Below are positions 1-10,122 of a stretch of DNA of 64,000 nt, piece after piece. Location of the stretch: the NCBI GenBank assembly GCA_028564925.1, contig CM053026.1:592901661-592965660 (forward strand), read 5' to 3'. The stretch's first letter is position 1. Each line of letters starts with the position of its first letter. A program made the translations under genes and the position numbers. Below the pieces are notes generated by a model that saw only the letters and a list, made by a program, of their open reading frames with translations, made no database searches and was not told where the DNA came from. This DNA comes from Lithobates sylvaticus. Its lineage: Eukaryota; Chordata; Amphibia; Anura; Ranidae.

Positions 1-499
1 ACAAAGCAAGAAGCACTTGGAAGAAATTCTGGTGACCTGGAGTAAATGTTTCTGTATTTGTTTTCTACAATAAAGTTTTTTTCTGCTGATCAGACTGATG
101 TGAAATGAAAACAGATGTTTAATAAGAAGGGAGAATGGATGTCACGTGTTAACCCCTTGCTAGAAGCAGGCGGCCCCCCTCGCCTCTCCGGCAGAGGAAT
201 CCTAGCAGAGCAGAGCTGCCAGTCTTCTGGGTGTCAGTACACATCGCAGTCCCTGCAAAGCCCACCACCTCCCCAGCTGACACGGAGCCTAGACCCCTCT
301 ACACATGACACAATCACTCCACATCCACTGGAGTTGGAGGCAGGTCAGCTCCGCCATGTAGCAGTCGTTGTGATCGGTGAAGACAAGGAGGGTACCCGTA
401 GTGGAAGTGTCCCGGGCTCAGGTGAGGAGGACTCAGAGGAGGACTGTGTGGGGCTCTCCGGCTGTTTGTTGGTCATACATCTTCCAGTGTAGGTGCAGC
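1..499. other. LRBA intron upstream of MAB21L2, no gene recognised
   Basis: A plus-strand AATAAA occurs at 69-74 in an AT-rich stretch, and a GC-richer segment runs from about 160. Open frames here on either strand have no family resemblance and overlap the likely promoter. It may hold proximal regulatory DNA for MAB21L2. Confidence 0.4.
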
Positions 500-1030
500 T
501 CTTGCACTGCTAGTAGATGGCTGCTCGCTGTGGCCGCTGATTGGCTGAGGCGCTGACAGCTAAGCGTTCTATGGAAGGTAGAAGGACCCGCCCCCTCCTC
601 CTCCAGGGCCTTGGGACCATTCATAAAACTAGGCAACTCGTGCAATAGCCCTGAGACAGCGCTTAGCAGGATCCAGGCGGGCACACTGCAAACTTCTTCT
701 TCTTCACCTTCACCATCCTGTGCCACCCTGACCTGCCTCAGCACACCCATCATCATCACCATCTGCGCCAACTTTACCAAGGATTGGCCCTGCTGTAACA
801 CAACCACCACCGGGCTACGCCTCCAACAAGAAGAAGAGGAGGAAAGCTCATCATCACCCCTATAGACTGACCATGAGACTTTAAGTTGAGTGCCTGGTGG
901 GCAGCTCTCATTCTGCTCCATGAACACTTTGGCCACACTTGTCCTGAGGCCACCAGCCCCTGTGCCCCCGACCATTGGCATCACTGTGAGCAGTGCCGCC
1001 GGCGGGCTCTGATTAGCACGTAGCAAAGCA
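500..1030 (+). promoter_or_regulatory. Putative MAB21L2 promoter and 5' UTR
   Basis: This GC-richer stretch directly precedes the gene. An inverted CCAAT box (GATTGG) lies near 538 and a weak TATA-like CATAAAACT near 622. A short run of CTTCTT and CACCAT-rich sequence follows at 690-780. A start site around 650 would give a 5' UTR of about 440 bases. Only motif positions support this; the start site is inferred. Confidence 0.4.
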
Positions 1031-1087
1031 TTGGATCCCTCAACGTACTGCGATCCCCCGGTGTACAGCCCGGACCTGTGCCCCAAC
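1031..1087 (+). other. In-frame 19-codon upstream extension of MAB21L2
   Basis: An ATG at 1031 is in frame with MAB21L2 and opens 19 extra codons (MDPSTYCDPPVYSPDLCPN) with no stop before the family start at 1088. The extension has no counterpart in the MAB21L proteins I know, so it is probably 5' UTR that happens to be open. An N-terminally extended isoform remains possible. Confidence 0.4.
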
Positions 1088-2167
1088 ATGATCGCCGCCC
1101 AGGCCAAGCTGGTCTATCAGCTGAACAAATACTACACAGAGCGCTGCCAGGCCAGGAAGGCGGCCATCGCCAAGACCATCCGGGAAGTGTGTAAAGTGGT
1201 GGCCGATGTGCTGAAGGAGGTGGAGGTACAGGAGCCACGATTCATCAGCTCCCTGACCGAGATCGACGCCCGCTACGAGGGCCTGGAGGTGGTCTCCCCC
1301 AACGAGTTCGAGGTGGTGCTCTACCTCAACCAGATGGGGGTCTTCAACTTCGTGGATGACGGCTCCCTGCCGGGCTGTGCGGTGCTCAAGCTGAGCGATG
1401 GTCGGAAGAGGAGCATGTCCCTGTGGGTGGAGTTCATCACGGCCTCCGGCTACCTCTCGGCCAGGAAGATCCGCTCCCGCTTCCAGACTTTGGTGGCCCA
1501 GGCCGTGGACAAGTGCAGCTACCGGGACGTAGTGAAGATGATCGCCGACACCAGCGAGGTCCGCCTGCGGATCCGGGAGCGCTATGTGGTGCAGATCACC
1601 CCGGCCTTCAAATGTACCGGCATCTGGCCCCGTAGCGCAGCTCAGTGGCCCCTACCCCACATCCCCTGGCCGGGCCCCAACCGGGTGGCAGAGGTCAAAG
1701 CAGAGGGCTTCAACCTGCTCTCCAAAGAGTGCTACTCCTTGACCGGCAAGCAAAGCTCCGCCGAGAGCGACGCCTGGGTCCTCCAGTTTGCCGAGGCCGA
1801 GAACCGGCTGCTGCTAGGGGGCTGCAGGAACAAATGTCTGTCCGTCCTCAAGACCCTGCGGGACAGACACCTAGAACTGCCCGGACAGCCGCTCAACAAC
1901 TACCATATGAAGACCCTACTGCTCTACGAGTGTGAGAAGCACCCCCGGGAGACCGACTGGGACGAGGCATGCCTAGGGGACCGGCTCAATGGTATCCTCC
2001 TCCAACTCATCTCCTGCCTGCAGTGCCGCAGGTGTCCGCACTACTTCTTACCCAACCTGGACCTGTTCCAGGGCAAACCTCACTCTGCCCTGGAGAGTGC
2101 GGCCAAGCAGACCTGGAGACTAGCCCGAGAGATCCTCACCAACCCCAAGAGCCTGGATAAACTATGA
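1088..2167 (+). CDS. MAB21L2: MAB21L2, Mab-21 family developmental protein (complete, intronless)
   Basis: The 359-residue product starts MIAAQAKLVYQLNKYY and ends NPKSLDKL, the normal length for vertebrate MAB21L1/L2. Residues that separate the paralogues (YQLNKYYTERC near the N-terminus, KTLLLYECEKHPRETDWDE, final SLDKL) match MAB21L2 rather than MAB21L1. The whole chain is a Mab-21 domain, a nucleotidyltransferase fold related to cGAS; family knowledge links it to eye, neural and body-wall development, with no established enzymatic activity. Glu49, Arg51 and Arg247, positions altered in human MAB21L2 eye disease, are intact. There is no intron and the GC-rich coding sequence contrasts with its AT-rich surroundings. 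I start at 1088 because it gives the family length and has A at -3; an in-frame ATG at 1031 would add 19 residues. It lies in an LRBA intron on the opposite strand. Confidence 0.97.
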   Translation: MIAAQAKLVYQLNKYYTERCQARKAAIAKTIREVCKVVADVLKEVEVQEPRFISSLTEIDARYEGLEVVSPNEFEVVLYLNQMGVFNFVDDGSLPGCAVLKLSDGRKRSMSLWVEFITASGYLSARKIRSRFQTLVAQAVDKCSYRDVVKMIADTSEVRLRIRERYVVQITPAFKCTGIWPRSAAQWPLPHIPWPGPNRVAEVKAEGFNLLSKECYSLTGKQSSAESDAWVLQFAEAENRLLLGGCRNKCLSVLKTLRDRHLELPGQPLNNYHMKTLLLYECEKHPRETDWDEACLGDRLNGILLQLISCLQCRRCPHYFLPNLDLFQGKPHSALESAAKQTWRLAREILTNPKSLDKL

Positions 2168-3240
2168 GACGGTCACTGGGAGTGACATGGAAGACTACAT
2201 TCCACTGTAGACCAAAAGACATTGTAGCTGGAAGGCTGGATTCCAGTGCAGGCCAAATGACATTGCATGGGAAAGTTTACATGTGCCATGTCAGTCCCAG
2301 GACTGCTGCAATGTTAGGGCCAATCCATACTTCTTTTCTTAACTTTTAATGCAAACACATAGCACACAAAAGGAAACCTTTAATGCACTTGCAGATCACA
2401 AAAGGGGCGATCAAGGGTTGGCGGAAGAACTCTAGCAATACTTTTTACCGACTGACTCCAAATATTCACCCAATTTGTGACAAAGGGGATTGTGATATGG
2501 TGCATGGCAGGACTTTCATAGCCCCTCTGTCCCAAAATCAATCCCATTTTATTTATACTCCACCTGAAACGCAGACACTTTTCCCTGAAGCGGCTATTAA
2601 AAAAAAGAAACTTTCCATTCGCCGATCACAACTTTATTTTTTATTATATTTTGCTGTGATCCGGACCAATTTAAAATGTTTGTCCAGGACTAATTGTTAG
2701 CACCGAACAAATCCCCTTGTCTCCATTTCTTCCACAAACCTAAGAAGAGCGGACCAAGCAGCCCCCAGCACCCTTCAATGGGGTGGGACGTGGAGGGACT
2801 TTTCCTTGCACAGGAGGTGAGGGGTGACTCTCCCCTTCCAAACAATGTGAATCAAGTCACACGAGAAGCAATCGGACTTAAGAAAATCAAGGTACATTTT
2901 CATAATGAAATGTAGCAATTTTCTTTTTATTATTATTATTTTTATTTTTTTTTTGCCTGAATGTTTGTCACAAAGTGAACAAAAAATTATTTAAACTATA
3001 TGTACAAATTTTCTTCTTTAAAAGTTTACCAAGGTTAAATGTATTATAGTGCCAACGTCAGCCTGTGCCCAGCAGCTGACACATTGAAACCAGAAAAAGA
3101 ATAATAAAAAACCAAAACAAGAATAACTTCAGATGTTTGTCTTGATAAATGAGAACCGAGAATGTATCCCGTGTGTGAGAATGTCAGAGTGCTTTGTGGT
3201 GTCTGAAATCCGTCTAATAAAACACGCTTTACTTATCTCT
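2168..3240 (+). other. MAB21L2 3' UTR with candidate polyadenylation signal
   Basis: About one kilobase of AT-rich, repeat-poor sequence follows the stop codon. A canonical AATAAA at 3216-3221 is followed by T-rich sequence, so cleavage near 3240 is plausible. Weaker AT-rich signals lie near 3100. T-rich runs at 2920-2955 may be 3' UTR stability elements. The end point is inferred from the hexamer alone. Confidence 0.5.
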
Positions 3241-3835
3241 CCATTATATTCATCAAACAGAACGAAGCTTTACAAATGTATACAAAGCTGGACTGGAATT
3301 CTACTAGAATAAGTAAAGCAAAAACAGTACAACATATCAATTAGACAACCGTGGAAATACAATAATTGAAAAAGTAATGAAAGTAACCACTAAATTCAAA
3401 GATATTTCTTACAAATATTATAAACTAGATTTTTACAGAAACCCTTTAATAAAAGCTTGATCATTTTAAAAAAAAAAATATGATTGTAACGATGTTGTAC
3501 CTTCCTCTCTTCATTTATAGCGCACACAATATCCCGAGGATGCATATTTTTAGTGAGATAGAGGAACTGTCCTATAATGTCAAAGCCGTCTAGTTTAATG
3601 ACAAACAGGCTGCTAGCCGGTGGCTACTGATTGACTGTAAAAACAAGCAACGTGTGAATATAAACAGCGATCTTATCTCCCAGATCCTATCTCCACCGCA
3701 GGCTGCCTATAAAGCTTGTCATAATGTTTTCTTCTACACTGATTAGCACAATCCCTAACACAACACACAAGCCACGCTCATTACAGGACCCACAACGGCA
3801 TTTTTACATTTCACTAACAAATGCCTTGTATCGAC
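3241..3835. other. Repeat-poor intron sequence, nothing coding
   Basis: AT-rich unique-looking sequence between the MAB21L2 3' end and the first MITE-like repeats. No splice-flanked coding segment of LRBA was recognised on the minus strand. Confidence 0.4.
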
Positions 3836-3839
3836 ACAA

Positions 3840-4030
3840 TAATGGGGGTGACTTACTGAAGGACCAGAGCTGGTTTAACAAAGTGAAGTTGTACTGAGCT
3901 AAGAAGAAACGGTGTTCAAGCAACCAATCAGGTGACAGCAACATTACTATTCTTAATACTTTCACTTGTACATGGAACATGGAACATAAACAAAGGTTCA
4001 CCTAATTCAATTAGAACATTTCAACATGAA
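3840..4030. repeat. MITE-like interspersed repeat, 'paddle' type
   Basis: A segment with GACTTACTGAAGGACCAGAG near its left end and AACACTTTCACTTGTACATGG-like sequence near its right end. It resembles a frog repeat type that reads 'tta ctaaa.. cacttt' and recurs in other forms at 5911-6101 and 42105-42330. Boundaries are approximate. Confidence 0.35.
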
Positions 4031-4124
4031 AGTATGTTTTTTTTTTTTTTAACTGAACAGTTCACCTTCTTCCTTCAGTAAATCAACCGATACGAGTATA
4101 CCTTGCTTCATACAAGCTGGAATT

Positions 4125-4127
<3 letters not shown>

Positions 4128-4180
<53 letters not shown>
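4128..4180. repeat. (TA)n microsatellite
   Basis: A near-perfect TA dinucleotide run ending at ATATACATATATGC. Confidence 0.95.
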
Positions 4181-4184
<4 letters not shown>

Positions 4185-4195
4185 TGCATTATCTT

Positions 4196-4255
4196 TTTTT
4201 ATTGGTTGGACTGGGTGGACTTGTGTCTTTTTTTTTTTCATACCAGACTAATATA
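4196..4255 (+). mobile_element. CR1-like LINE 3' tail fragment
   Basis: The words TTGGTTGGACTGGGTGGACT, TTGTGTC and a following T-run then CAGACTAA match the 3' end of the CR1-like LINE that ends at 31414 in this window (GGTTGAACTGAATGGATTGG). Only the last ~60 bases of that kind of LINE are present, which is usual for 5'-truncated copies. Confidence 0.6.
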
Positions 4256-4287
4256 TATATATATATAATATGAATGTACACTTGTAA

Positions 4288-4434
4288 ACAGTCCACCTTC
4301 TTCCTTCAGTAAATCAACCAATTTGAGTGTACCTTGCTTGATAAAGAGTGATAATATATACACACATATTATTTATCAAGCAAGGTACACTCATAGAGGT
4401 TAATTTACTAAAATAAGGTGGTGAACTGTTCACA
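4288..4434. repeat. Foldback MITE
   Basis: Left arm (AACAGTCCACCTTCTTCC, GAGTGTACCTTGCTTGATAA) and right arm (TTATCAAGCAAGGTACACTC, GGTGGTGAACTGTT) are inverted copies of about 58 bases separated by a short AT spacer. Related arm pieces recur at 4050-4115 and 4715-4765, so more than one copy is embedded in this microsatellite-rich block. Confidence 0.7.
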
Positions 4435-4449
4435 AATGTGTGTATATAT

Positions 4450-4517
4450 ATTTATATTATAATAATATGTATATAGAGAGATTTATATATACAAATATGT
4501 GTGTGTGTGTGTTTTAT

Positions 4518-4614
<97 letters not shown>

Positions 4615-4698
4615 TTATTTATATTATAATAATATGTATAGAGAGAGATTTATATATACAAATATTTGTGTGTGTTTTATACACACACATTTTATATT
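4450..4698. repeat. Duplicated ~80-bp unit flanking a long (TA)n run
   Basis: The unit at 4450-4532 (TTTATATTATAATAATATGT, then AGAGAG, ATATACAAATA, (TG)n, TTTTATACACACAC) is repeated at 4618-4696 in direct orientation. Between the copies lies an uninterrupted (TA)n run, about 4530-4612. Confidence 0.85.
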
Positions 4699-5406
4699 AT
4701 ATATATTATTACAGTCTTTATCAAGCAAGGTGCCCTTATAGAAATTGATTTACTGAAGGAAGAATATATATGTGTGTGTGTGTTTTACTTATACCTTGAA
4801 ATAGAGAGAGATCTATCTATCTATATACACACACACACACACATTAATTCTTCTTTTACACGTGGATTATACTTGCAGACAGTCCAAGCCAAAATAGTTT
4901 TAGAGACACCTCGATAAGGCTGTGCTTTTAAATAAATGAAGCCGATTAATTGAGATGTTTATAGAGAAATTTTAAGTGTGGGAGCAATGTAGAAGTGAGC
5001 GATGTGGAGAGGCTGTATTGTGGGCAGTAGTGTGCAGTGAACCGTGTATGATTACAATGCTGATGGAGGCAGCAGAGGCCTGGGGCAATGTCAGCTGTGC
5101 CAGCCGCTATCCCGGCCGTCCAGACACAGAGAAGGAAGTATGGGGACAATGCACATCTACATGGATCTTCTATATGTTACATGTGCAAACCTTTTCTATG
5201 TACACATTCCTGGAGCTGCTTCACGTTTACACACTGAACAATCCATGTGGGACTCCGATAAAAGGGTATACATTGTGATAATACACGTATGGTATTAGAA
5301 CAGGAGTTTGCCAGTCTTGCTGTAGGTTATCAGCAGTGCTCGAGGCTTCAGAGTGATTTATCATAGGGTCCTGGCCAGCCAGGCAAGGATCAGCCCTCTC
5401 TCTTAC

Positions 5407-5543
5407 CTTTGGATCGATTTTCTTAAAGTTGGGATCATCCTCATCCACCTCAAAGTAAAGCTCGAAAGATGTGACGGACAGAGTACCCTTCATCACAATG
5501 GAGGGAGCTATTAATTGAGCAGGAGTGCTCAGGCTCACCGGAC
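5407..5543 (-). CDS. LRBA: LRBA internal exon: start of the PH-BEACH region
   Basis: On the minus strand a 137-base exon is bounded by acceptor TTATTTCTTGGCAG (AG at 5545-5544) and donor AAAG/GTAAGAGAG (GT at 5406-5405). After a split glycine codon it reads PVSLSTPAQLIAPS, then KGTLSVTSFELYFEVDEDDP and ends KKIDPK at a codon boundary (phase 1 in, phase 0 out). This matches the opening of the PH domain that precedes BEACH in LRBA; the paralogue NBEA instead reads PVVLSTPAQLIAP and KGTLSITTTEIYFEVDEDD. LRBA is a large BEACH-WD40 scaffold for vesicle trafficking that protects CTLA-4 from lysosomal loss. The next exon is not between here and position 1, so the following intron contains MAB21L2. 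Confidence 0.95.
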
Positions 5544-5910
5544 CTGCCAAGAAATAATTGTGTGAGACCCTTGGAGCAGAACCCCTATTCATTTCACAGT
5601 ACACGGCCATACAAGCACTGTGTACACTTGTGTGTAACCATGTGTGTTCCTCTATACTGGCCACACTGCTCCACACACAATACACAAATGAATACATCAA
5701 TCTATCATTTCATATGCAGTTCATTATTGCGAGCTCTGCCAACCCTAGTGCTGCCACATACAGCCTTATTACAGCCAAATGGGCTGGCTAAGCCATGGCA
5801 GAGAAGGGTTGTTACCAAACAATTAGATGACTCAGTGCCCATTTGTAATAAAGGGCAGCAGGCGTACAGCTGTTGCCCACAGCAACCATGAACTATAAAG
5901 AGAAACAAAA
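5544..5910. other. LRBA intron flanking the PH exon, nothing specific
   Basis: Immediately upstream (in LRBA sense) of the 3' splice site. The acceptor is preceded by a T-rich tract, but no repeat or coding segment was recognised. Confidence 0.4.
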
Positions 5911-6101
5911 GGATGCAATTGCACTCTGTAATGACATTTGCTCCAGAGCTTAGTAAATGATGTGAAGCGTCACTTTGCAAAGAATAAACAATCACGTGCA
6001 AGGTTAAACAAAAAACATTTTTTCTTGCACATAATTGGATTTTGGAAGTCTGATTTGCTAAGCTCTGGAGCAAATGTCCCTGCAGAGTGCAACTGCATTT
6101 G
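5911..6101. repeat. MITE with ~60-base inverted arms
   Basis: The arms carry CATTTGCTCCAGAGCTTAG (5935 on) and its inverted copy CTAAGCTCTGGAGCAAATG (ending 6076). Outside these, GCAATTGCACTCTG on the left pairs with CAGAGTGCAACTGC on the right. The centre is AT-rich with a poly-T run. Confidence 0.8.
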
Positions 6102-6199
6102 CAAAGTGCACAGTCTATTTGCCTTTAGCCCACTGGTTGCTGCATCATCAGCACCACTGTCACCCCAGTCTTCAGAAATGTCCAGCCATGTTGCATTTT

Positions 6200-7430
6200 C
6201 CCTGATTAAGTTAGAAAATGAGAGCTGAGATCTGATTGGTAGCTAGGGAGAACATAAGTATTTTTCTTTGAATAAATCTGTCTTGCACTGCAGGAATGAT
6301 GATACCAGTGCCTGTATCCATGGCTTTATGTATATGATGCTGGATGAATACTGCACATCACATATACAGCCTGAGGGATGTGGGGCTCCTTCCAACTCGT
6401 CGCATTCACATTAAAATAATCACATTACAGCGACCTCCTTTCTATGGAGGAGGCAGCATTATCCATTCCATCCAATTTACATAGAGAAAGCCTCCAATAT
6501 TGGCGCACTTCCATCGATCCACTATTGGAGACCTTCAATGTGATCACCTCCGCATTGAAACAATCTTTTTATTCAGTGTCTGAGTGACATGGAAATTCTG
6601 GATTAATATAGTGCTGGGGGATGAGGAGCACGGGCCAGGTAATGATTTTGGTGAATTACTGCCAAAAAATTTCAGATGAATTGTCATTTCCATCGATTGG
6701 TAGACGGGTGAGTGTCTTTAATCTGCCATCAATCTTCATGTGTGCCATTTGGACAATGAGGAAGATGCTCTGCTGAGATTAGAGCAGCCTCTGCCCTCTA
6801 TTCCCTGTGTACAGATACATTGTGTTTGCAGATGGGCAGCAGATAGCTACAAGAGCTGCCTTGATTTCCCAGTGCTCGGCCTCACAAATGAATGAAATAA
6901 GCAGCCCTGTGTTCTTTTGCACCCTGTGCATTAGCATGTAATCCAGAGGCGAAATAACATTTTTCCAATCACTCCCCGACATTCAATTACAGCAGGGAGA
7001 GGGCAGCCTGGTCCAGGAGGGGAGGGGGCAGACAATTTACACTTCATTTCCAAGTCACATCACTTTATTATTGAGGATTACCTCTTAATCCTATTGCCAT
7101 TGTCAGGATTATGTAATTAAACCCCTGTCACCTCTATTACAGTATCATTGTATTCTCCTCCAGTGGAAGATAATGTCAGATCACTTTTGGATGCACCCCA
7201 CACCCACCTTCCAGATTCTCCTAATCCAATCAATTATTTTACACTAAAAATATTAATTATTGCCCTCACCAGATGGCTTTTCAGACATTCAGCTAAATCC
7301 CTTCTCTGCTGGCTTTGTGGACCCTCTCTGGGTATACTAATATTCCATGGTTGGTGCTGGTTGTGTTGTGGAGATCAGTTGCTTCTGACCCCCAACTATC
7401 TCAGTGCATATTAATAAAATTCATATTTAA
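6200..7430. promoter_or_regulatory. Candidate conserved non-coding / enhancer block near MAB21L2
   Basis: This 1.2-kb stretch is free of recognisable repeats and has the even composition and dense homeodomain-type TAAT cores seen in developmental enhancers, including TAATTA at 7114-7119 and several ATTA/TAAT words at 6580-7110. No open frame has family resemblance. Vertebrate MAB21L2 is known to be driven partly by elements inside LRBA introns, so this is a sensible enhancer candidate, but conservation was not measured. Confidence 0.4.
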
Positions 7431-7455
7431 AAAAGTCAACTAAGTTCGATCTCTT

Positions 7456-8102
7456 AAACCTTGTACACACTATTCGAAAATCGGACACATTTATCTATAT
7501 TTGATTTTATGTTCATTAGTATGCTTTCAAAATATGGTCTGTTTAGACAAAAATTTCTGAAGGAACATGTTGGAAAAATGTTCTCATTTGGCTGGCCATA
7601 CATTATACAATTTTCTTGTACAATTTCCCTTTAGATTTACCACAATCATAAAATATGAGGTTAAACCTAAACCCTTTCAATTTGTATGCAATCAGGCAGG
7701 CCCTTGCACTACATAGTTGAAGGTAAATCTAACCGTAGACATGGGCCAAATGTTAGGAGACAAAAGCCGGTTTAAAAAAAAAAAAAGAAAAAAAACTGGC
7801 CAACATTCGGCTCGTGTGTATGTTGGTCTGTCCGTCAGAACCCGGCCGTTCAGCCCCCTTCTGTTGGACGTGCATGCTGGCAAACCAGCAGCCGTGCAAC
7901 TCCCGATCAGCACTCTCAGCCAATTGGCAGAGTGCACTGATCGGAGTGTTCTTGCGGGGGTCGTCCCCTTGTCAGAACACAACAGCTCAGCGGGGGAGAT
8001 CGACTAACCTAGCATGATTAGTACAGTGGCTCCGACCAGAGCGGTCAGGTTTTTTTTGTGCAACCCAGCGGGGTTGTACAAACTGTAGTGTGTACCCGGC
8101 TT
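7456..8102. mobile_element. Non-autonomous DNA element with GTACACACTA ends
   Basis: The left end CCTTGTACACACTATT and the reverse complement of the right end (AAGCCGGGTACACACTACAG) share a terminal inverted repeat. The interior is GC-richer with inverted pairs (GATCAGCACTCTCAGCCAAT against TTGGCAGAGTGCACTGATCG). Similar 'cacatt/gtatgg' repeats are seen at 14400-14766. Confidence 0.6.
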
Positions 8103-8103
8103 A

Positions 8104-8382
8104 AGGCTCAGTTCACACATATGCAAGAGTTGGATGTGTTTTGAACTGCATTTGATTTGCATGACATGTGAACTGAACTGGCTTTTAAAAGGAGCCGGTT
8201 CACATATTTCAGGACCGGCCGCAGTCCATCTTTAGGAAGAGTCCTGTACGTTTTTCAGTCTGGTTCAGGTGCAATTTCAAGTAAAAAAGAACATTCAGAT
8301 TTTTACTTGAACGCGCACCTGAATCAGTGAACAAAATCGCACTGAAACCGCAGCCGAACATATGTGAACCAGACCTAAAGGA
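8104..8382. mobile_element. Non-autonomous element with TTCACATATG ends
   Basis: Left end GGCTCAGTTCACACATATG pairs with right end CATATGTGAACCAGACC. Internal words (GAACTGAACTGGC, GGAGCCGGTTCACAT) repeat the same theme. A related repeat occurs at 40550-40835. Confidence 0.65.
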
Positions 8383-8934
8383 AATTAAATAAGAAAATAG
8401 TATAATGTATAGCCAACTTTAGTTATTATGATGTCGTATTTTTGTTTCATCAGTACAGTATTCATCCTATAAAAATTGAATGAGCAAGTCTGAACATGAT
8501 CGGAAACAAAGCATGACCACAGACTAGACATAGACCGTAGCTATGCACGAGGGAAGTTGTCCTCTGTTCAAACATTTTCATACCATTTTAGGCATTCTTG
8601 TTTTCAACATGGGACTAGGGCACAGAAAAATATTAGAAAATTGGGCAAATGATTGTTCAATAGTGTGTACCAGGCTTTACAGCCAGCAGACCTTTTATTT
8701 CTTTCAGGAGACCCTTCCTAGTAGCATTCCCATTTAGTTATTGGTACAAGGAGCAACTATTAAATAGCACAACATTCTAAAATGGCCTCCTTGGATTATT
8801 AGAAGTCTGATCCCTCAATATTCCAGGCATACCGATCCTCCTCCTCCCATCACATCACAGTTTCAGTTTTCTGACACAGCAAGCTGACTTTTATGGGGAT
8901 AGGGTCTGGGAAGTTTTAGGTATACACATACACA
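8383..8934. other. Intron, no recognised feature
   Basis: AT-rich single-copy-looking sequence with no repeat ends, coding resemblance or splice-flanked exon seen. Confidence 0.4.
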
Positions 8935-9021
8935 GTGTGTGTGTGTGTATGTGTGTGTGTGTATGTATATATATATATACACACACATATATATTTATAC
9001 ACATACATATATATATTTATA

Positions 9022-9061
<40 letters not shown>

Positions 9062-9105
9062 CACATACATACACACACCTCTCTCTTTCTATATCCATCT
9101 ATATA

Positions 9106-9145
<40 letters not shown>
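8935..9145. repeat. Compound (TG)n/(TA)n microsatellite
   Basis: TG runs at 8935-8965 pass into TA and TATC runs broken by ACACAC and CTCTCT words. Open frames crossing it encode only dinucleotide-repeat peptides. Confidence 0.95.
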
Positions 9146-9147
<2 letters not shown>

Positions 9148-9383
9148 CATATCGAGGTAGGAAATGGTATCTTTCAAAATGATAAGCAATTAAAGGAGGC
9201 CTACTTAAGAAAGCAGGTAGCAAGGTAGCAGCTTGCAGTAACTAGTATGAAGAGTCATGGCACTGCTGCGGTAAAGTTAAATCTGTCTGGTTGTTATGGA
9301 TACTGGACTTTGCATCCTTATAACACATGAAATTGCTCATGAAATAAGGCCTTTTTTAGAGAAATGCAAATCTGCTGTGTGTT

Positions 9384-9388
<5 letters not shown>

Positions 9389-9472
<84 letters not shown>

Positions 9473-9474
9473 AC

Positions 9475-9521
<47 letters not shown>
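9389..9521. repeat. Compound (TA)n(CA)n microsatellite
   Basis: A long TA run (about 9389-9458) is followed by a short mixed segment and then a CA run (9484-9520). Confidence 0.95.
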
Positions 9522-9525
<4 letters not shown>

Positions 9526-10122
9526 CTGAAATAGAAATATGATAATATCAATACACACTGCATTTCAATTCAGACATGATTCTATTTGATTTTTAAAAGG
9601 TGTCAAGTGTGGCGTTCTTTCCTTTTATTTGTAGTATTAATACAAACAGTTAAAATGAATATCAATTTTCCTATGGTCAGAGAACTGGAGTGTTCAGAAT
9701 GACATTATAGAGTACAGAAATCCAGGTCTGTATGTAAAGTTGTTGTGGTCTTGGGCATTGGGAAATGAACATAACCTCCTTTAGTTGCTGTTCTCTCATG
9801 ACCTTCTGTTCAACACTGTCTGAAGGTGAAAGTGGACAGCCACATCTTGTTTAAAAAAATCAGGAAAGGGTGTCAGCATGTTCTTAAACAGGATCCCAGA
9901 ACTAGTCAGCAGCTTGGAGAGCACAATCACTGATGTCTGACACAAAAAGCCTTGGAGTTCAGGAATGGTCAAGGTGAGTGGAAATCTAACAGTGTTAAGT
10001 GTCATGTAAGATGGCTGAAAGAACATTTTTATCTGGAAAGAACCATAAACACAGCATATAACAGATAGAGACAAGTAGTGAATGGAGGGATTTTCTATCA
10101 ATAAAATGAGGTTTCAGGTTAC
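9522..10122. other. LRBA intron between the two visible exons, near the linker exon donor
   Basis: Single-copy-looking sequence with no repeat ends recognised. It joins the donor of the 10123-10269 exon (GT at 10122-10121). Confidence 0.4.

Noticed and set aside
115-492. 125-codon plus-strand frame upstream of MAB21L2
   Set aside because: No recognisable domain, and composition follows local GC; no splice or promoter evidence.
433-1107. 224-codon open frame antisense to the MAB21L2 5' region
   Set aside because: It overlaps the promoter and coding start on the other strand, has no family resemblance and consists of low-complexity serine/valine-rich sequence.
5407-5543. NBEA (with MAB21L1) as the identity of the host locus
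   Set aside because: The exon reads PVSLSTPAQLIAPS and SVTSFELYFEVDEDDPNF, the LRBA forms, and the nested gene has MAB21L2-specific residues.
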